A DNA stretch of 64,000 nucleotides, from positions 492,001 to 556,000 of the forward strand of contig LADR01000008.1 of the NCBI GenBank assembly GCA_000961655.1, written 5' to 3'. Shown here one piece after another: positions 53,530 to 63,258 of the stretch; the first letter of the stretch is position 1; the number at the start of each line of letters is the position of its first letter. The notes under the pieces are model-generated. The model ran no database searches. It was not told the DNA's origin and was given only the letters and a program-made list of their open reading frames with translations. A program made the position numbers and the translations under genes. The stretch is from Desulfatitalea sp. BRH_c12 (lineage in GTDB: Bacteria; Desulfobacterota; Desulfobacteria; Desulfobacterales; Desulfosarcinaceae).

Positions 53530-54552
53530 ATGGAATATGTCCGATTGGGCCGCACGGGCCTGGAGGTTTCGCGCATCTGCCTTGGCATGATGACTTACGG
53601 CACATCTAAATGGCGCTCCTGGGTGCTCGATGAAGATGATGCCCGCCCCATTGTCAAGCGTGCTGTCGAATTGGGGGTCAACTTTTTCGACACGGCCGAC
53701 ATGTATTCGGGCGGTGTTTCTGAAGAACTCACCGGCAGGTTTTTGCGTGAGTTTACCCGCAGGGATGAAGTGGTCATCGCCACCAAGGTCTTTTTCCCGG
53801 TCGGTCTCGCTTTCGGCGGCGGCTTTGGGCAAACGGCGTCGCAGCCGCCCAATACGCACGGTTTGTCGCGCAAACACCTATTTGCGGCCGTGGATGCTTC
53901 GCTCGGACGTCTGGGTATCGATTACATCGACTTGTATCAGATTCATCGGTGGGATGATCGAACGCCCATTGAAGAAACCATGGAAGCCCTGCATGACTTG
54001 GTGAAGTCGGGCAAAGTGCGTTACATCGGCGCGTCCAGCATGTTTGCCTGGCAGTTCGCCAAGGCCCAGTATCTGGCCCAATACCGCGGCTGGACCCCTT
54101 TTGTTGCCATGCAGAACCACTACAACCTGATCTACCGCGAAGAAGAACGCGAGATGATTCCTTTGTGCCGCGACATGGGAGTGGCGCTGATTCCCTGGAG
54201 CCCGTTGGCCAGAGGTTTTCTGGCAGGCAACCGCACGGCGCAGGACGAAGCGTCCGGAAGCACCCCGCGCGCCAAGACGGATGCGTTTGCCCGGCAGCTT
54301 TACTACCGAGAGCAGGATTTCGCGGTGGTCGACCGCCTCAGCGAAGTTTCGGCCGCGCGCGGCGAAAGCAATGCCCGCATGGCCTACGCCTGGCTGCTGC
54401 ATCAGCCCGGTCTGACAGCGCCTATTGTGGGCGCCAGTAAAATCGGTCATATCGAAGACGCCGTGGCCGCCACTCAAATGACACTCAGCCCGGAAGAGAT
54501 AAGACAGCTTCAGGAACCCTATACGCCGCATCCGGTACTTGGTCATTTTTGA
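53530..54552 (+). CDS. Aldo/keto reductase
   Basis: A 340-residue aldo/keto reductase of the YajO/Tas-like (AKR11/13-type) group, full length. MEYVRLGRTGLEVSRICLGM at the start, catalytic Asp/Tyr in FFDTADMYSGG, Lys in VIATKVFFP, His in LYQIHRWDDR, and the NADPH-site stretch IPWSPLARGFL with IVGASKIGHIEDA near the end. It reduces aldehydes or ketones with NADPH. AGGAGGATCC precedes the ATG. It stands alone. Confidence 0.95.
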   Translation: MEYVRLGRTGLEVSRICLGMMTYGTSKWRSWVLDEDDARPIVKRAVELGVNFFDTADMYSGGVSEELTGRFLREFTRRDEVVIATKVFFPVGLAFGGGFGQTASQPPNTHGLSRKHLFAAVDASLGRLGIDYIDLYQIHRWDDRTPIEETMEALHDLVKSGKVRYIGASSMFAWQFAKAQYLAQYRGWTPFVAMQNHYNLIYREEEREMIPLCRDMGVALIPWSPLARGFLAGNRTAQDEASGSTPRAKTDAFARQLYYREQDFAVVDRLSEVSAARGESNARMAYAWLLHQPGLTAPIVGASKIGHIEDAVAATQMTLSPEEIRQLQEPYTPHPVLGHF

Positions 54553-55492
54553 CACATTATCTCGAAGCCGAACGCGTTTTGCGGCCGGCGGCGTTTTGAC
54601 CGTGTGGAACCATGGACGACTGCAGGTGAGACCATCAGAGGGGTTTATTGCCTTCACTAAAGAACTGGTCGCCCAGAAACAAAAAGGGCATACGTCTGCC
54701 TGACAGATGCAATTGAGATGCGATAGTGGGCTGCCGCGTGTTCGATCACTACTTAACAGAAAGGGTGATAGCGCCACTGCTCGGTAGCCTGGGTGTGCCG
54801 GATCACCACTGCACCTTTTTTTCCATTTCGATAACGATCTTCTTCTTATTCATTGAAAATTTCCCAAGAGACCACCACGAACCGGTTACTGACAAAAAAG
54901 TCAATTTTTTGTGACACTTTTCGGCCATTAATTCACCAAGATCATTGCTACTTTACAGGAGCCGAAACGCGAAAACACAATCTGATGATTCGCCCGTGCA
55001 GGTATATTTGATGAGCGTTTCCTACACACCCAGCATCGTGGCCTCAGCCAAGAGGCATACACGCCCGGGCATGAACACAGGCCCCCGATGGTGCTGTTCT
55101 TCATGGCGCCTTCGGCCTTTTGAAGACATATGCAATTTTTTAATTGCATATTGACTTATTTTGGGATATCAACACTGAAATTCCTCTATATCAATTAATA
55201 AGCAAACCACGACTTAGTCTTCACAAGGCAAGAATGCCTTAGCGGTGGTGTTCCTTCAATGTCTCCCGAAGACATTGCTGAGGAGGAATTGCACCCATAT
55301 TTTCAACTGATTGCTCCAAAATCACCACGATCCTTTGAAAATGCAGCAGGAGGAATAAGAACAGCCGATTCTAGTGATAAAAACAACTGTAAGGAGGCTA
55401 TTAGATAGCGGATAACCTCCATTTTACCTTAACTGATTCGGATACTGACTCTGGGATAGCGCATCGTGATCTCGATCTTGGAAAACAGTTGA
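54553..55492. other. Intergenic region with possible gene remnant
   Basis: About 940 bp. At 55259-55408 an open frame of 49 codons (MSPEDIAEEELHPYFQLIAP onwards) could be the tail of a lost gene; it has no ribosome site and its frame is closed by a stop just before 55202. An acaaaaaa/ttttttgt inverted repeat lies near 54892. Nothing else recognised. Confidence 0.35.
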
Positions 55493-56377
55493 ATGCCTGT
55501 TGAAAAAAAATATTCATGGTTCGTCTGTGGTATCTTTTTGGCCGCAGCTATCATTATTTGTACCATTTACTTCAGCCGTGATACTTATCCCCCCACAGAT
55601 AAGATGCTTCAAGTTCGTTACAGTCTGACCATTCAAAACACGAACAACATCCCCATCGAAAATGTTTCGCTGCAGGTGCAGAGGCCTCTGGAGCAAACTG
55701 CATTTCAAAAATGCAGGAATGTTAATGCCAATTATAAATTTCAGGAAATCGGAAAGGGTATAGATAACCGATTTCTTCTTTTCAAATGGGATCTTTTTCC
55801 GCCTTTCACTAGCAGGATTATCAATATTCAAAGTGACTTAGATATCTGCTTCAAAGCCAATAAAACAGTGGCCCCGGATATCGAAAACTACCTCCGTACC
55901 GTCCCATTAATAGAATCGGATCACCCTGAAATCAAAGGCGTGGCCAATCAACTGCGCGGCGACACGGATTATGAAACCGCTAGAAAAATTTACGATTGGG
56001 TCGGGCAAAAATTGATCTACATCGGATACATCAAGCAAAACAGAGGCGCACTCTACGCACTGAGGCACGCCAAGGGAGATTGCACCGAATTCGCCTGCTT
56101 GTTTGCCGCCTTATGCCGGGCCAATGGGGTACCTGCACGGGTGATAGGTGGGTTTGTGTGTCCAAATAACGCTGTACTGGATTTAAGCGATTACCATAAC
56201 TGGGCTGAGTTTTTTGCTGATGGGAGATGGCATCTTGCAGATCCCCAGCGGAGGCAATTCATGACGGCAGCCGACACTTACATAGCCTTCGATAATGGTC
56301 ATGCACTGGGAAGTGGATCCTTCGCGGTGGTCTCAGGTGCAGTTGAAAATGGTCTTAAGATCAGGCTGAGCAAGTAA
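55493..56377 (+). CDS. Membrane-anchored transglutaminase-like protease
   Basis: A 294-residue protein. N-terminal TM anchor (WFVCGIFLAAAIIICTIYF, residues 9-27), a ~120-residue beta domain (QVRYSLTIQNTNNIPIENVS), and a transglutaminase-core domain with the full catalytic triad: Cys197 in KGDCTEFACLF, His235 in DYHNWAEFF and Asp250 in LADPQ. Bacterial members are mostly periplasmic peptidases or amidases. It sits 28 bases upstream of the giant repeat protein gene and is probably co-transcribed; it may cross-link or trim that protein, which is inferred from position only. Confidence 0.85.
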   Translation: MPVEKKYSWFVCGIFLAAAIIICTIYFSRDTYPPTDKMLQVRYSLTIQNTNNIPIENVSLQVQRPLEQTAFQKCRNVNANYKFQEIGKGIDNRFLLFKWDLFPPFTSRIINIQSDLDICFKANKTVAPDIENYLRTVPLIESDHPEIKGVANQLRGDTDYETARKIYDWVGQKLIYIGYIKQNRGALYALRHAKGDCTEFACLFAALCRANGVPARVIGGFVCPNNAVLDLSDYHNWAEFFADGRWHLADPQRRQFMTAADTYIAFDNGHALGSGSFAVVSGAVENGLKIRLSK

Positions 56378-56405
56378 AACAATTTTAATCGGAAGAGGAG
56401 TGCTC

Positions 56406-59400
56406 ATGAAACGGCATGCCAACCTAAGCAGGGTTTGGATGGTTCTATTCTGGTTTGCCTGCGCATTGAAGTTGTTCGTCATGACCCCCCCTGATTGCTT
56501 GGCCTTGTGCGCCACCGTAAAAATCGAGATCAAACAGGAGTTGACGCTTGAGCGACAAGCCTTTGATGCGCACATGCGGATCAACAACGGTCTGTCTCAT
56601 GCTCCTCTGGAGAATATAGCCGTCAGCGTCACATTCGCCAACGAAGCAGGAGAACCGGTGCTTGCCTCTTCCGATCCTGGCGATACGACGTCGCTGTTTT
56701 TCATCCGGACCGACACAATGGATAACATCGAGAATGTTCAAGGCACGGGCACGGTCGCGCCGGAAACCTCCGCCGATATCCACTGGCTGATCATACCCGC
56801 ACCGGGAGCCTCCAACGGGCTCGAAAGCGGGACTTTATACTTCGTCGGCGCGACATTGACCTATACTGCGGTGGGGCAGCGTGAAACCGTCGAGGTAACG
56901 CCCGACTACATATTTGTAAAGCCCATGCCGCAACTGGTACTCGACTATTTTCTTCCCACTGAGGTTTATGGAGATGATGCCTGGAGCAGCGCGGTCGAAC
57001 CACCGGTTCCCTTTTACCTCGGCCTGCGGATTAAGAATAAAGGATACGGTTACGCGCGTGCATTGAAAGTCGAGTCGGCCCAGCCGAAAATCGTCGATAA
57101 TGATATGGGGCTGTTAATCGGCTTTCAAATTGAAGGCAGTACGGTCAACGGGCTTTCGGCCACGAACAGCCTGTTGGCGGATTTTGGCAATATTGCCCCC
57201 AACAAATCCGGCGTGGCGCGCTGGATCATGAGCGCCACGCTTTCCGGGCGATTCGTGGACTTCGGTGCGGAATTTTCCCATGCCGATGAGTTTGGTGGAA
57301 AGATGACGTCACTGATCGGCGAAGATGATGTTCGCACCCATTTTCTCGTTCATAGCGTAATGGTGGATAGTGAAGGCCGGGATACCATCGAAGATTTTTT
57401 GGCCAATGACGACGATATCTTCCGGGTATATGAGTCCGACAGCATCGAGACCAACGTGACGCATCAATCCGCGGATTCCACCCTCGCGCCCAATCCCGGG
57501 GGCGGGTACAGGATGACAACGCCACCCACCGCCGGGTTTATGTATGCCCGTGTACCCGACCCGACCCATGGGGGGATGCTGGTCAAAGAAGCGATCCGCT
57601 CGGACGGCAAACGCATCAAGACAGCCAACGTGTGGCTATCTAAGACCCGTGCGGGCAGCGGGCCCTGGCAATACTTTCTCAATATCTTCGATCACAATAC
57701 GCCGGGCGTCTATACCGTGAGTTTTCAAAGCGCGGCGGATGTCCCCCAGGCGCCGGTCATTATGTTTATCCCCGAAAGAACGCGGATCGAAGGCCAGCAG
57801 CTATCTTTTATCGTGGAGGCCTCAGACCCCAATGGCACGGTTCCCGTCCTATCCGCCGAAAGACTGCCCGTCGGCGCCGCATTTATGGATCAGGGCAACG
57901 GCAGCGCCGTTTTCAATTGGGTTCCGGGCGTGGGGCAGGCAGGGCGTTACATCGTCCGCTTCATCGCCACCGACGGCGTCTTGGAATCTTCCCGGCAAGC
58001 CGTCATCCGTATCTTCTCCCAGAGCGATACCGACGGCGACGGTATGCTGGACAATTGGGAACTCGAGCAGTTCGGCACCTTGGACCGTGATGGTAACGGA
58101 GATTATGACGGGGACGGTATCTCCGATCTGGAAGAGTTTATCAACGGCCTCGACCCGACCGAAGCTCAGAGCGTGCCCAGTGTACCGGAAATTGTGGCCC
58201 CATATTATGGCGATCATGTCGCACTGCTGACGCCTGATCTTGAAATCGTCAACAGCATCGACCCCGAAGGGGACGACTTCAGCTATACGTTCGAGTTGTA
58301 CGCGGACAACCAATATCAAACGCTCGTTTCGGCCCAAGGCGATGTGGTGCCCCAGAGCGGAACCACCACGATCTGGACGGTCCCGGTGGGTTTGAGCGAT
58401 AACGCGTTTTACTATTGGCGTGTCAAGGCAACCGATGATACCGGCAGCAGCGATTGGGCCTATGGACATTTTTTTACGGACCTGCAAAACGATCCGCCCG
58501 CTGCGCCCGATATCAGCTTCCCGTCCGATGGCCTGATGGTCGATAGCCAAAGTCCGGTTTTGGAAATCGTCAACGCCAGGGACATCGACGACGATCTGCT
58601 GACATATGATTTCGAGGTTTACACCGACAGCGGCATGGGAACCCTGGCGGCATCGGTTAGCGGCATCGCCGCCGGTACCGACCACCGCACGGCCTGGACC
58701 GTCGATACCCCACTCGACGATGAGCACATCTATTATTGGCGGGCCATCGCCCTGGACGACCGCGGCGGCCGGACCATCGGCTCGCTGGTATCCTTCCACG
58801 TTGATACCATCAATGGCGCGCCCCCCGCGCCCGTTATCGCAAGCCCCTTGAACGCTGCCGAGCTAGCCACCGGTTTCACAACCTTGGTCGTTGACAATGC
58901 GATCGATCCCGATGGAAACGAGCTGGTCTACTACTTCGAGATCGACACCGAACCGACCTTCAATACACCTGGCAGGATCTCCTCGGGACTTATATTGCCC
59001 ATGGCGCAAACCACGCAATGGTCGGTTGATGGTCTAACCGACAACACGCGTTATTACTGGCGTGTCAAATCCAGCGACAGCGCGGCCGAAAGCCCATGGT
59101 CCATGGCCAACTTCTTCATCAATGCATCCAACGAGGCCCCGCCGATTCCTGAATTGAAGAATCCGGGCCGGGCCGCTTGGGTCAACAGTCGCACGCCCAC
59201 CATGAGCGTTCACCCAGTAAAGGACATCGACCAGGACAGCTTAAAATACCGCTTTGAAATCTACACCGATTCGGAATTAACGCAACCGGCGGGATACGCC
59301 GAAGTGGACGATCCGGTGTGGCAAGGGGTTTCGCCCCTGCAGCCCAGCACCTGGCATCACTGGCGCGTACAGGCCGTGGACCAACACGGGATTCCCGGAG

Positions 59401-62400
59401 GTTGGTCCGAAACCAGCTCCTTCTACATAAAAGAAAACGGCGCCAACCAGCCGCCGCATTTCAGTTTCATAACGCCAGGCGAGGCGATCCATACCAATGC
59501 GCAAGGCATCAGTATCCGCTGGAGTGATAGCGATCCGGACAGCAATGCGAGCATCGCGCTCTACTACGATACGGACGACAGCGGCGAAAATGGCGTGCTC
59601 ATCGCCGGCGGCATCGCGGAAGATCCTGATGGCACCGAAGACTACTACACCTGGAACATCAGCGGCCTGGAAGGCAGCTACTATATTTATGCGGTGATTG
59701 CCGACACGCTTTCCAGCCAAACGGTCTACTGCCCGGCGCGGGTGAACATCGATCGCACGCCGCCCGATGTTTCCGCGACACCTGCCGGCGGTTCGTTTAC
59801 CCAACCCGTGCAGGTTTCACTTTCGGCCGACGAAACCGCCACGATTTACTTTACATTGGATGGCAGCGAGCCCGGTATCGATTCGCAACACTATTCCGCC
59901 CCGCTGACCATCTCACAGCCTACCACGATCCTTTTCATGGCGGTCGACAGTGCGGGCAACCCGTGCGCCGTCGTCAACGAATCATATGCCTTCGAGGCCG
60001 CGCACATCACCGTCACGGCCAGCACCGATAAGGGGCGCGCCCTCAATGGAATCCAGGTCTACGCCTTCACAGCCGCCGGAAGCTATGCGGGAATAAATAT
60101 GACCACCGACAGCAGCGGCGAGGTCCATTTCGACCCGGCCTGGTTCGTCTCAGGCAACTATAAATTCCGCATCGACTATCTCGGCAGCCAGTTCTGGTCC
60201 CAAACCGTGGCCTTGCCCAATACCCGATCCGTACCTGTTGTGGTTCCCGAAGAAGCGGTTACGGTCTCGGTCAATACTGCCGCCGGTGCGGCAGCAGGCG
60301 TGCGCGTCTATATCTACAGTCAGTCCGGCGCCTATTTGGGCTATTATTTCGTCACCGATGCAAATGGCCAGGTGGTTTTTAACCTGCCGGTGGGCCTGAC
60401 GTTCAATTTCCGCGCTGACCTTTACGGCAATCAGTATTGGAGCGGTGCCACCACCGTCGCTGCGGGGGGCACCAATGTCGCGCCAGTCAATGCCGGCGGC
60501 GGGCTGATGCAGGTTGAAGTCAACAAGGCTGCCGCTCAACCCATGGCGGGTATCCGGGTCTATCTCTACAGCACCGGCGGAACCTATTTGGACCATTATG
60601 CCAATACCGATGCAGACGGCCGGGTTGGTTTCAACGTGCCGGCCGGCGGGTATAGGGTTCGGGCAGACTATCTCGGTTACCAGTTCTGGAGCGGCGATAC
60701 CCAGATGGTGACCGACACGCTGGTTACTGTCGCCATCCCGCATCAGCAAATTCGGGTGTCGGTGGCGGCGCGATACCAACAAGAGAACGACCCTCTCGGC
60801 GGCATCTTTGTCCATCTTTTTTCTGCCGCCGGAACCAATATGGGCATTGTGAAGCAGAGCGACGATCAAGGCCATGTAATCTTCGATCTGCCGGAAAAAG
60901 CATATAAGGTTCGTGCCGATTATATGGGGCGGCAATTCTGGTCCGATGGGTTTACTTGGCAAGATGTGGCGGTGCCGGTACCCATGGCCGAGGCCATGGT
61001 GACTGTCTCCGGCGCGGGATACCCGTTGCCCGGCGTAAGGGTCCATCTCTTCACCGAAGCGAGCAACTATCTGGACCGCTATCTATACAGCGATGCCAAC
61101 GGACAATGCACCTTCAGGGTTCCGGAAGGGGATTATCGCTTCAGAGCCGATTATCAGAGCAGCCAGTTCTGGAGCGGCCTGGTTTCGCTTACCGCGGACC
61201 ACCTCCGGGATGTGGGCATATCCACCGGCGGTGGTTCTTTCACCTTCACCATCTTGAAAGGCGCGAGCCAACCGCTTACCGGCGCGCAATGCCACCTTTT
61301 CAATGCCGATAACTGCTATCTCGGCCTCCAAGGCGCAACCGACGCCAACGGACAGGTGACTTTCAATCTCTCCAACGGAAGCTACAAACTGCGGGTCGAT
61401 CACCTTGGCTACCAGTTCTGGAGTGATGAGGTCCAGGTGCCGGCTGTGATGTCCCATGAGATGACCGTGGCCCACATCCCGGTGGATGTAATGGTGCGCA
61501 TGGCCGGCGAGTCTTCCCCAAATGTCAGAGTCTATTTATATAAGGAAGATAGCGCCTACCAGGGGAGCTATCTGCAAACCGATACGCAAGGCCGCGTGCG
61601 GTTTAATTTGCCGGCCGGCGTAAAATATTTGTTCCGGGCCGATTTGCTCGGCAGCCAATATCGGAGTGGTCCAATCGAAGTACCCCAAACCGGACCGGCC
61701 CAAGCCACCATCGATGCGGGCGGCGGCAGCCTGCAACTCACCGTGCAGGATGGTTCGTCCAACCCCATGGTCGGGTTGACCGTCTTCCTTTACAACGCCA
61801 GCGACACCTATCTGGGTCAGCAGCAAACGACAACGTCCACTGGGGCCGTGAATTTCAAGGTACCCCAAGGCATTTACAAGCTCAGGGTCGATTACCTCGG
61901 ATACAGCCACTGGACCGATGCCATCCAGGTATTGCAAAACGTCCAACTCCCATTGACCATCGGGCATCAGCCGGTGGCGCTGACGGTTCAGACGCAATTC
62001 CAAGAGGTGGATACACCGCTGCCCGGCGTCCGCGTTTTCCTGTTTACGCCCACCGGCACCTATATGGACCGCTACCAGGACACCGATGCGGCCGGTCAGG
62101 CCGTTTTCAGCATGCCAGCCAGGGATTACATGGTGCGCGCCGATTACATGGGCCGCCAATACTGGTCGAGCACTTTCAACGGGAACAGTGAGGTCATCAC
62201 CATCCCCATGGCCGACGCCCGGGTCAGCGTCACGGGCGCCGGCCTGCCCAAACAGGGTGTCAGGATCTACCTCTACTCCGATGCCGGCACCTACCTTGGG
62301 GTACAGACGGATACCGATGGCCAAGGCGTTGCCGCTTTCCATCTGCCGGCAGGCACTTACCAGTTCCGCGCCGACTACCAGAGCAATCAATATTGGAGTG

Positions 62401-63188
62401 GCCCGCAAGCATTGACCGCCGATCAGACCAACAACTTGGTCGTCGCGGTGGGCGGCGGCGCTTTCATCCTCAACGTGCGCAGGGATGCCGCGACCCCCAT
62501 TGCCGGCGTGAGTTGCTATGTGTTCAATGCCTCTGGAAGCTATATCGGCATGCTGGGCGCCACCGATGACCAAGGACAGGCCTTCTTCAACCTGGCCGAC
62601 GGCTCCTTCCTCTTTCGCGTCGATTACTTGGGCTACCAGTACTGGTCACAGCTGGTTGCGGTGCCCGATGTCTTCACCGCGGCCATCGACATCCCGCATG
62701 AGCAAGTCATTGTCACTTTGTCCGGCAGCTTTTCGGGAGCCAACGACCCCCTGGGAGGTTACCCGGTTTTTCTATATACGCCGTCCGGCAGTTACATGGG
62801 CATGAACTTCGCCACTGACGTCGGTGGCCAGGCCATCTTCAGCCTGCCGGACCAGGAGTATAAAATCCGGGCCGATTACCTGGGCGGTCGATACTGGTCG
62901 CAACCCTTCCGTTTCCAGAATACCGAAATACAAATTGCCCAAGGGGCCGTCGAAATCCATGGCCATAACGGTGCCTCTGATTTTGCCGGCGTAAGGGTCC
63001 ACCTGTTCACGCCCGCGGGCACTTACCTGGGCAGGTATCTGGTCACCGACACCACCGGCCGGGTCACTTTTGTGCTCCCGGCAGGCGGCTATCGTTTCCG
63101 CATGGATGTCGACGGCACTCAGCATTGGACCGGCGACACCCAAGTCGTTGCCGACCAGACCGCCCGCGTCGAAATTGATGTGCAATAG
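56406..63188 (+). CDS. Giant exported repeat protein (13 tandem ~81-residue units)
   Basis: A 2,260-residue protein. Signal peptide (1-~38), an N-terminal beta-rich region (to ~440), a cadherin/He_PIG-like domain (~450-540), a Ca-binding DxDGDG stretch (~541-585: SDTDGDGMLDNWELEQFG), four FN3-like repeats of ~105 residues (~590-1015, each ending YYWRVKA-like), a chitobiase C-like domain (~1130-1195: IYFTLDGSEPG), then 13 units of the form VRVYLYSxxGTYLGxYxxTD, GQVxFNLPxGxYxxRADYLG and QxWSG to the end. Probably a secreted or surface-bound adhesin or matrix protein. There is no C-terminal anchor. The start at 56406 follows AAGAGGAG. Confidence 0.88.
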   Translation: MKRHANLSRVWMVLFWFACALKLFVMTPPDCLALCATVKIEIKQELTLERQAFDAHMRINNGLSHAPLENIAVSVTFANEAGEPVLASSDPGDTTSLFFIRTDTMDNIENVQGTGTVAPETSADIHWLIIPAPGASNGLESGTLYFVGATLTYTAVGQRETVEVTPDYIFVKPMPQLVLDYFLPTEVYGDDAWSSAVEPPVPFYLGLRIKNKGYGYARALKVESAQPKIVDNDMGLLIGFQIEGSTVNGLSATNSLLADFGNIAPNKSGVARWIMSATLSGRFVDFGAEFSHADEFGGKMTSLIGEDDVRTHFLVHSVMVDSEGRDTIEDFLANDDDIFRVYESDSIETNVTHQSADSTLAPNPGGGYRMTTPPTAGFMYARVPDPTHGGMLVKEAIRSDGKRIKTANVWLSKTRAGSGPWQYFLNIFDHNTPGVYTVSFQSAADVPQAPVIMFIPERTRIEGQQLSFIVEASDPNGTVPVLSAERLPVGAAFMDQGNGSAVFNWVPGVGQAGRYIVRFIATDGVLESSRQAVIRIFSQSDTDGDGMLDNWELEQFGTLDRDGNGDYDGDGISDLEEFINGLDPTEAQSVPSVPEIVAPYYGDHVALLTPDLEIVNSIDPEGDDFSYTFELYADNQYQTLVSAQGDVVPQSGTTTIWTVPVGLSDNAFYYWRVKATDDTGSSDWAYGHFFTDLQNDPPAAPDISFPSDGLMVDSQSPVLEIVNARDIDDDLLTYDFEVYTDSGMGTLAASVSGIAAGTDHRTAWTVDTPLDDEHIYYWRAIALDDRGGRTIGSLVSFHVDTINGAPPAPVIASPLNAAELATGFTTLVVDNAIDPDGNELVYYFEIDTEPTFNTPGRISSGLILPMAQTTQWSVDGLTDNTRYYWRVKSSDSAAESPWSMANFFINASNEAPPIPELKNPGRAAWVNSRTPTMSVHPVKDIDQDSLKYRFEIYTDSELTQPAGYAEVDDPVWQGVSPLQPSTWHHWRVQAVDQHGIPGGWSETSSFYIKENGANQPPHFSFITPGEAIHTNAQGISIRWSDSDPDSNASIALYYDTDDSGENGVLIAGGIAEDPDGTEDYYTWNISGLEGSYYIYAVIADTLSSQTVYCPARVNIDRTPPDVSATPAGGSFTQPVQVSLSADETATIYFTLDGSEPGIDSQHYSAPLTISQPTTILFMAVDSAGNPCAVVNESYAFEAAHITVTASTDKGRALNGIQVYAFTAAGSYAGINMTTDSSGEVHFDPAWFVSGNYKFRIDYLGSQFWSQTVALPNTRSVPVVVPEEAVTVSVNTAAGAAAGVRVYIYSQSGAYLGYYFVTDANGQVVFNLPVGLTFNFRADLYGNQYWSGATTVAAGGTNVAPVNAGGGLMQVEVNKAAAQPMAGIRVYLYSTGGTYLDHYANTDADGRVGFNVPAGGYRVRADYLGYQFWSGDTQMVTDTLVTVAIPHQQIRVSVAARYQQENDPLGGIFVHLFSAAGTNMGIVKQSDDQGHVIFDLPEKAYKVRADYMGRQFWSDGFTWQDVAVPVPMAEAMVTVSGAGYPLPGVRVHLFTEASNYLDRYLYSDANGQCTFRVPEGDYRFRADYQSSQFWSGLVSLTADHLRDVGISTGGGSFTFTILKGASQPLTGAQCHLFNADNCYLGLQGATDANGQVTFNLSNGSYKLRVDHLGYQFWSDEVQVPAVMSHEMTVAHIPVDVMVRMAGESSPNVRVYLYKEDSAYQGSYLQTDTQGRVRFNLPAGVKYLFRADLLGSQYRSGPIEVPQTGPAQATIDAGGGSLQLTVQDGSSNPMVGLTVFLYNASDTYLGQQQTTTSTGAVNFKVPQGIYKLRVDYLGYSHWTDAIQVLQNVQLPLTIGHQPVALTVQTQFQEVDTPLPGVRVFLFTPTGTYMDRYQDTDAAGQAVFSMPARDYMVRADYMGRQYWSSTFNGNSEVITIPMADARVSVTGAGLPKQGVRIYLYSDAGTYLGVQTDTDGQGVAAFHLPAGTYQFRADYQSNQYWSGPQALTADQTNNLVVAVGGGAFILNVRRDAATPIAGVSCYVFNASGSYIGMLGATDDQGQAFFNLADGSFLFRVDYLGYQYWSQLVAVPDVFTAAIDIPHEQVIVTLSGSFSGANDPLGGYPVFLYTPSGSYMGMNFATDVGGQAIFSLPDQEYKIRADYLGGRYWSQPFRFQNTEIQIAQGAVEIHGHNGASDFAGVRVHLFTPAGTYLGRYLVTDTTGRVTFVLPAGGYRFRMDVDGTQHWTGDTQVVADQTARVEIDVQ

Positions 63189-63258
63189 AGCCCTTTTGCC
63201 GGCGCATGCAGTGGGCACGGGCCCGCTCGCGGTCTATGAGGAAGAAAGCGGAATTCAA

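Noticed and set aside
55259-55408. 49-codon protein starting MSPEDIAEEELH
   Set aside because: It reads like a protein tail but lacks a ribosome site and its upstream frame closes quickly, so it is noted only as a possible remnant.
57849-58799. 316-codon antisense frame in the giant repeat gene
   Set aside because: It is the complement of FN3-like repeats; no ribosome site or family.
61536-62573. 345-codon antisense frame in the repeat units
   Set aside because: Its apparent internal periodicity only mirrors the tandem repeats on the + strand.
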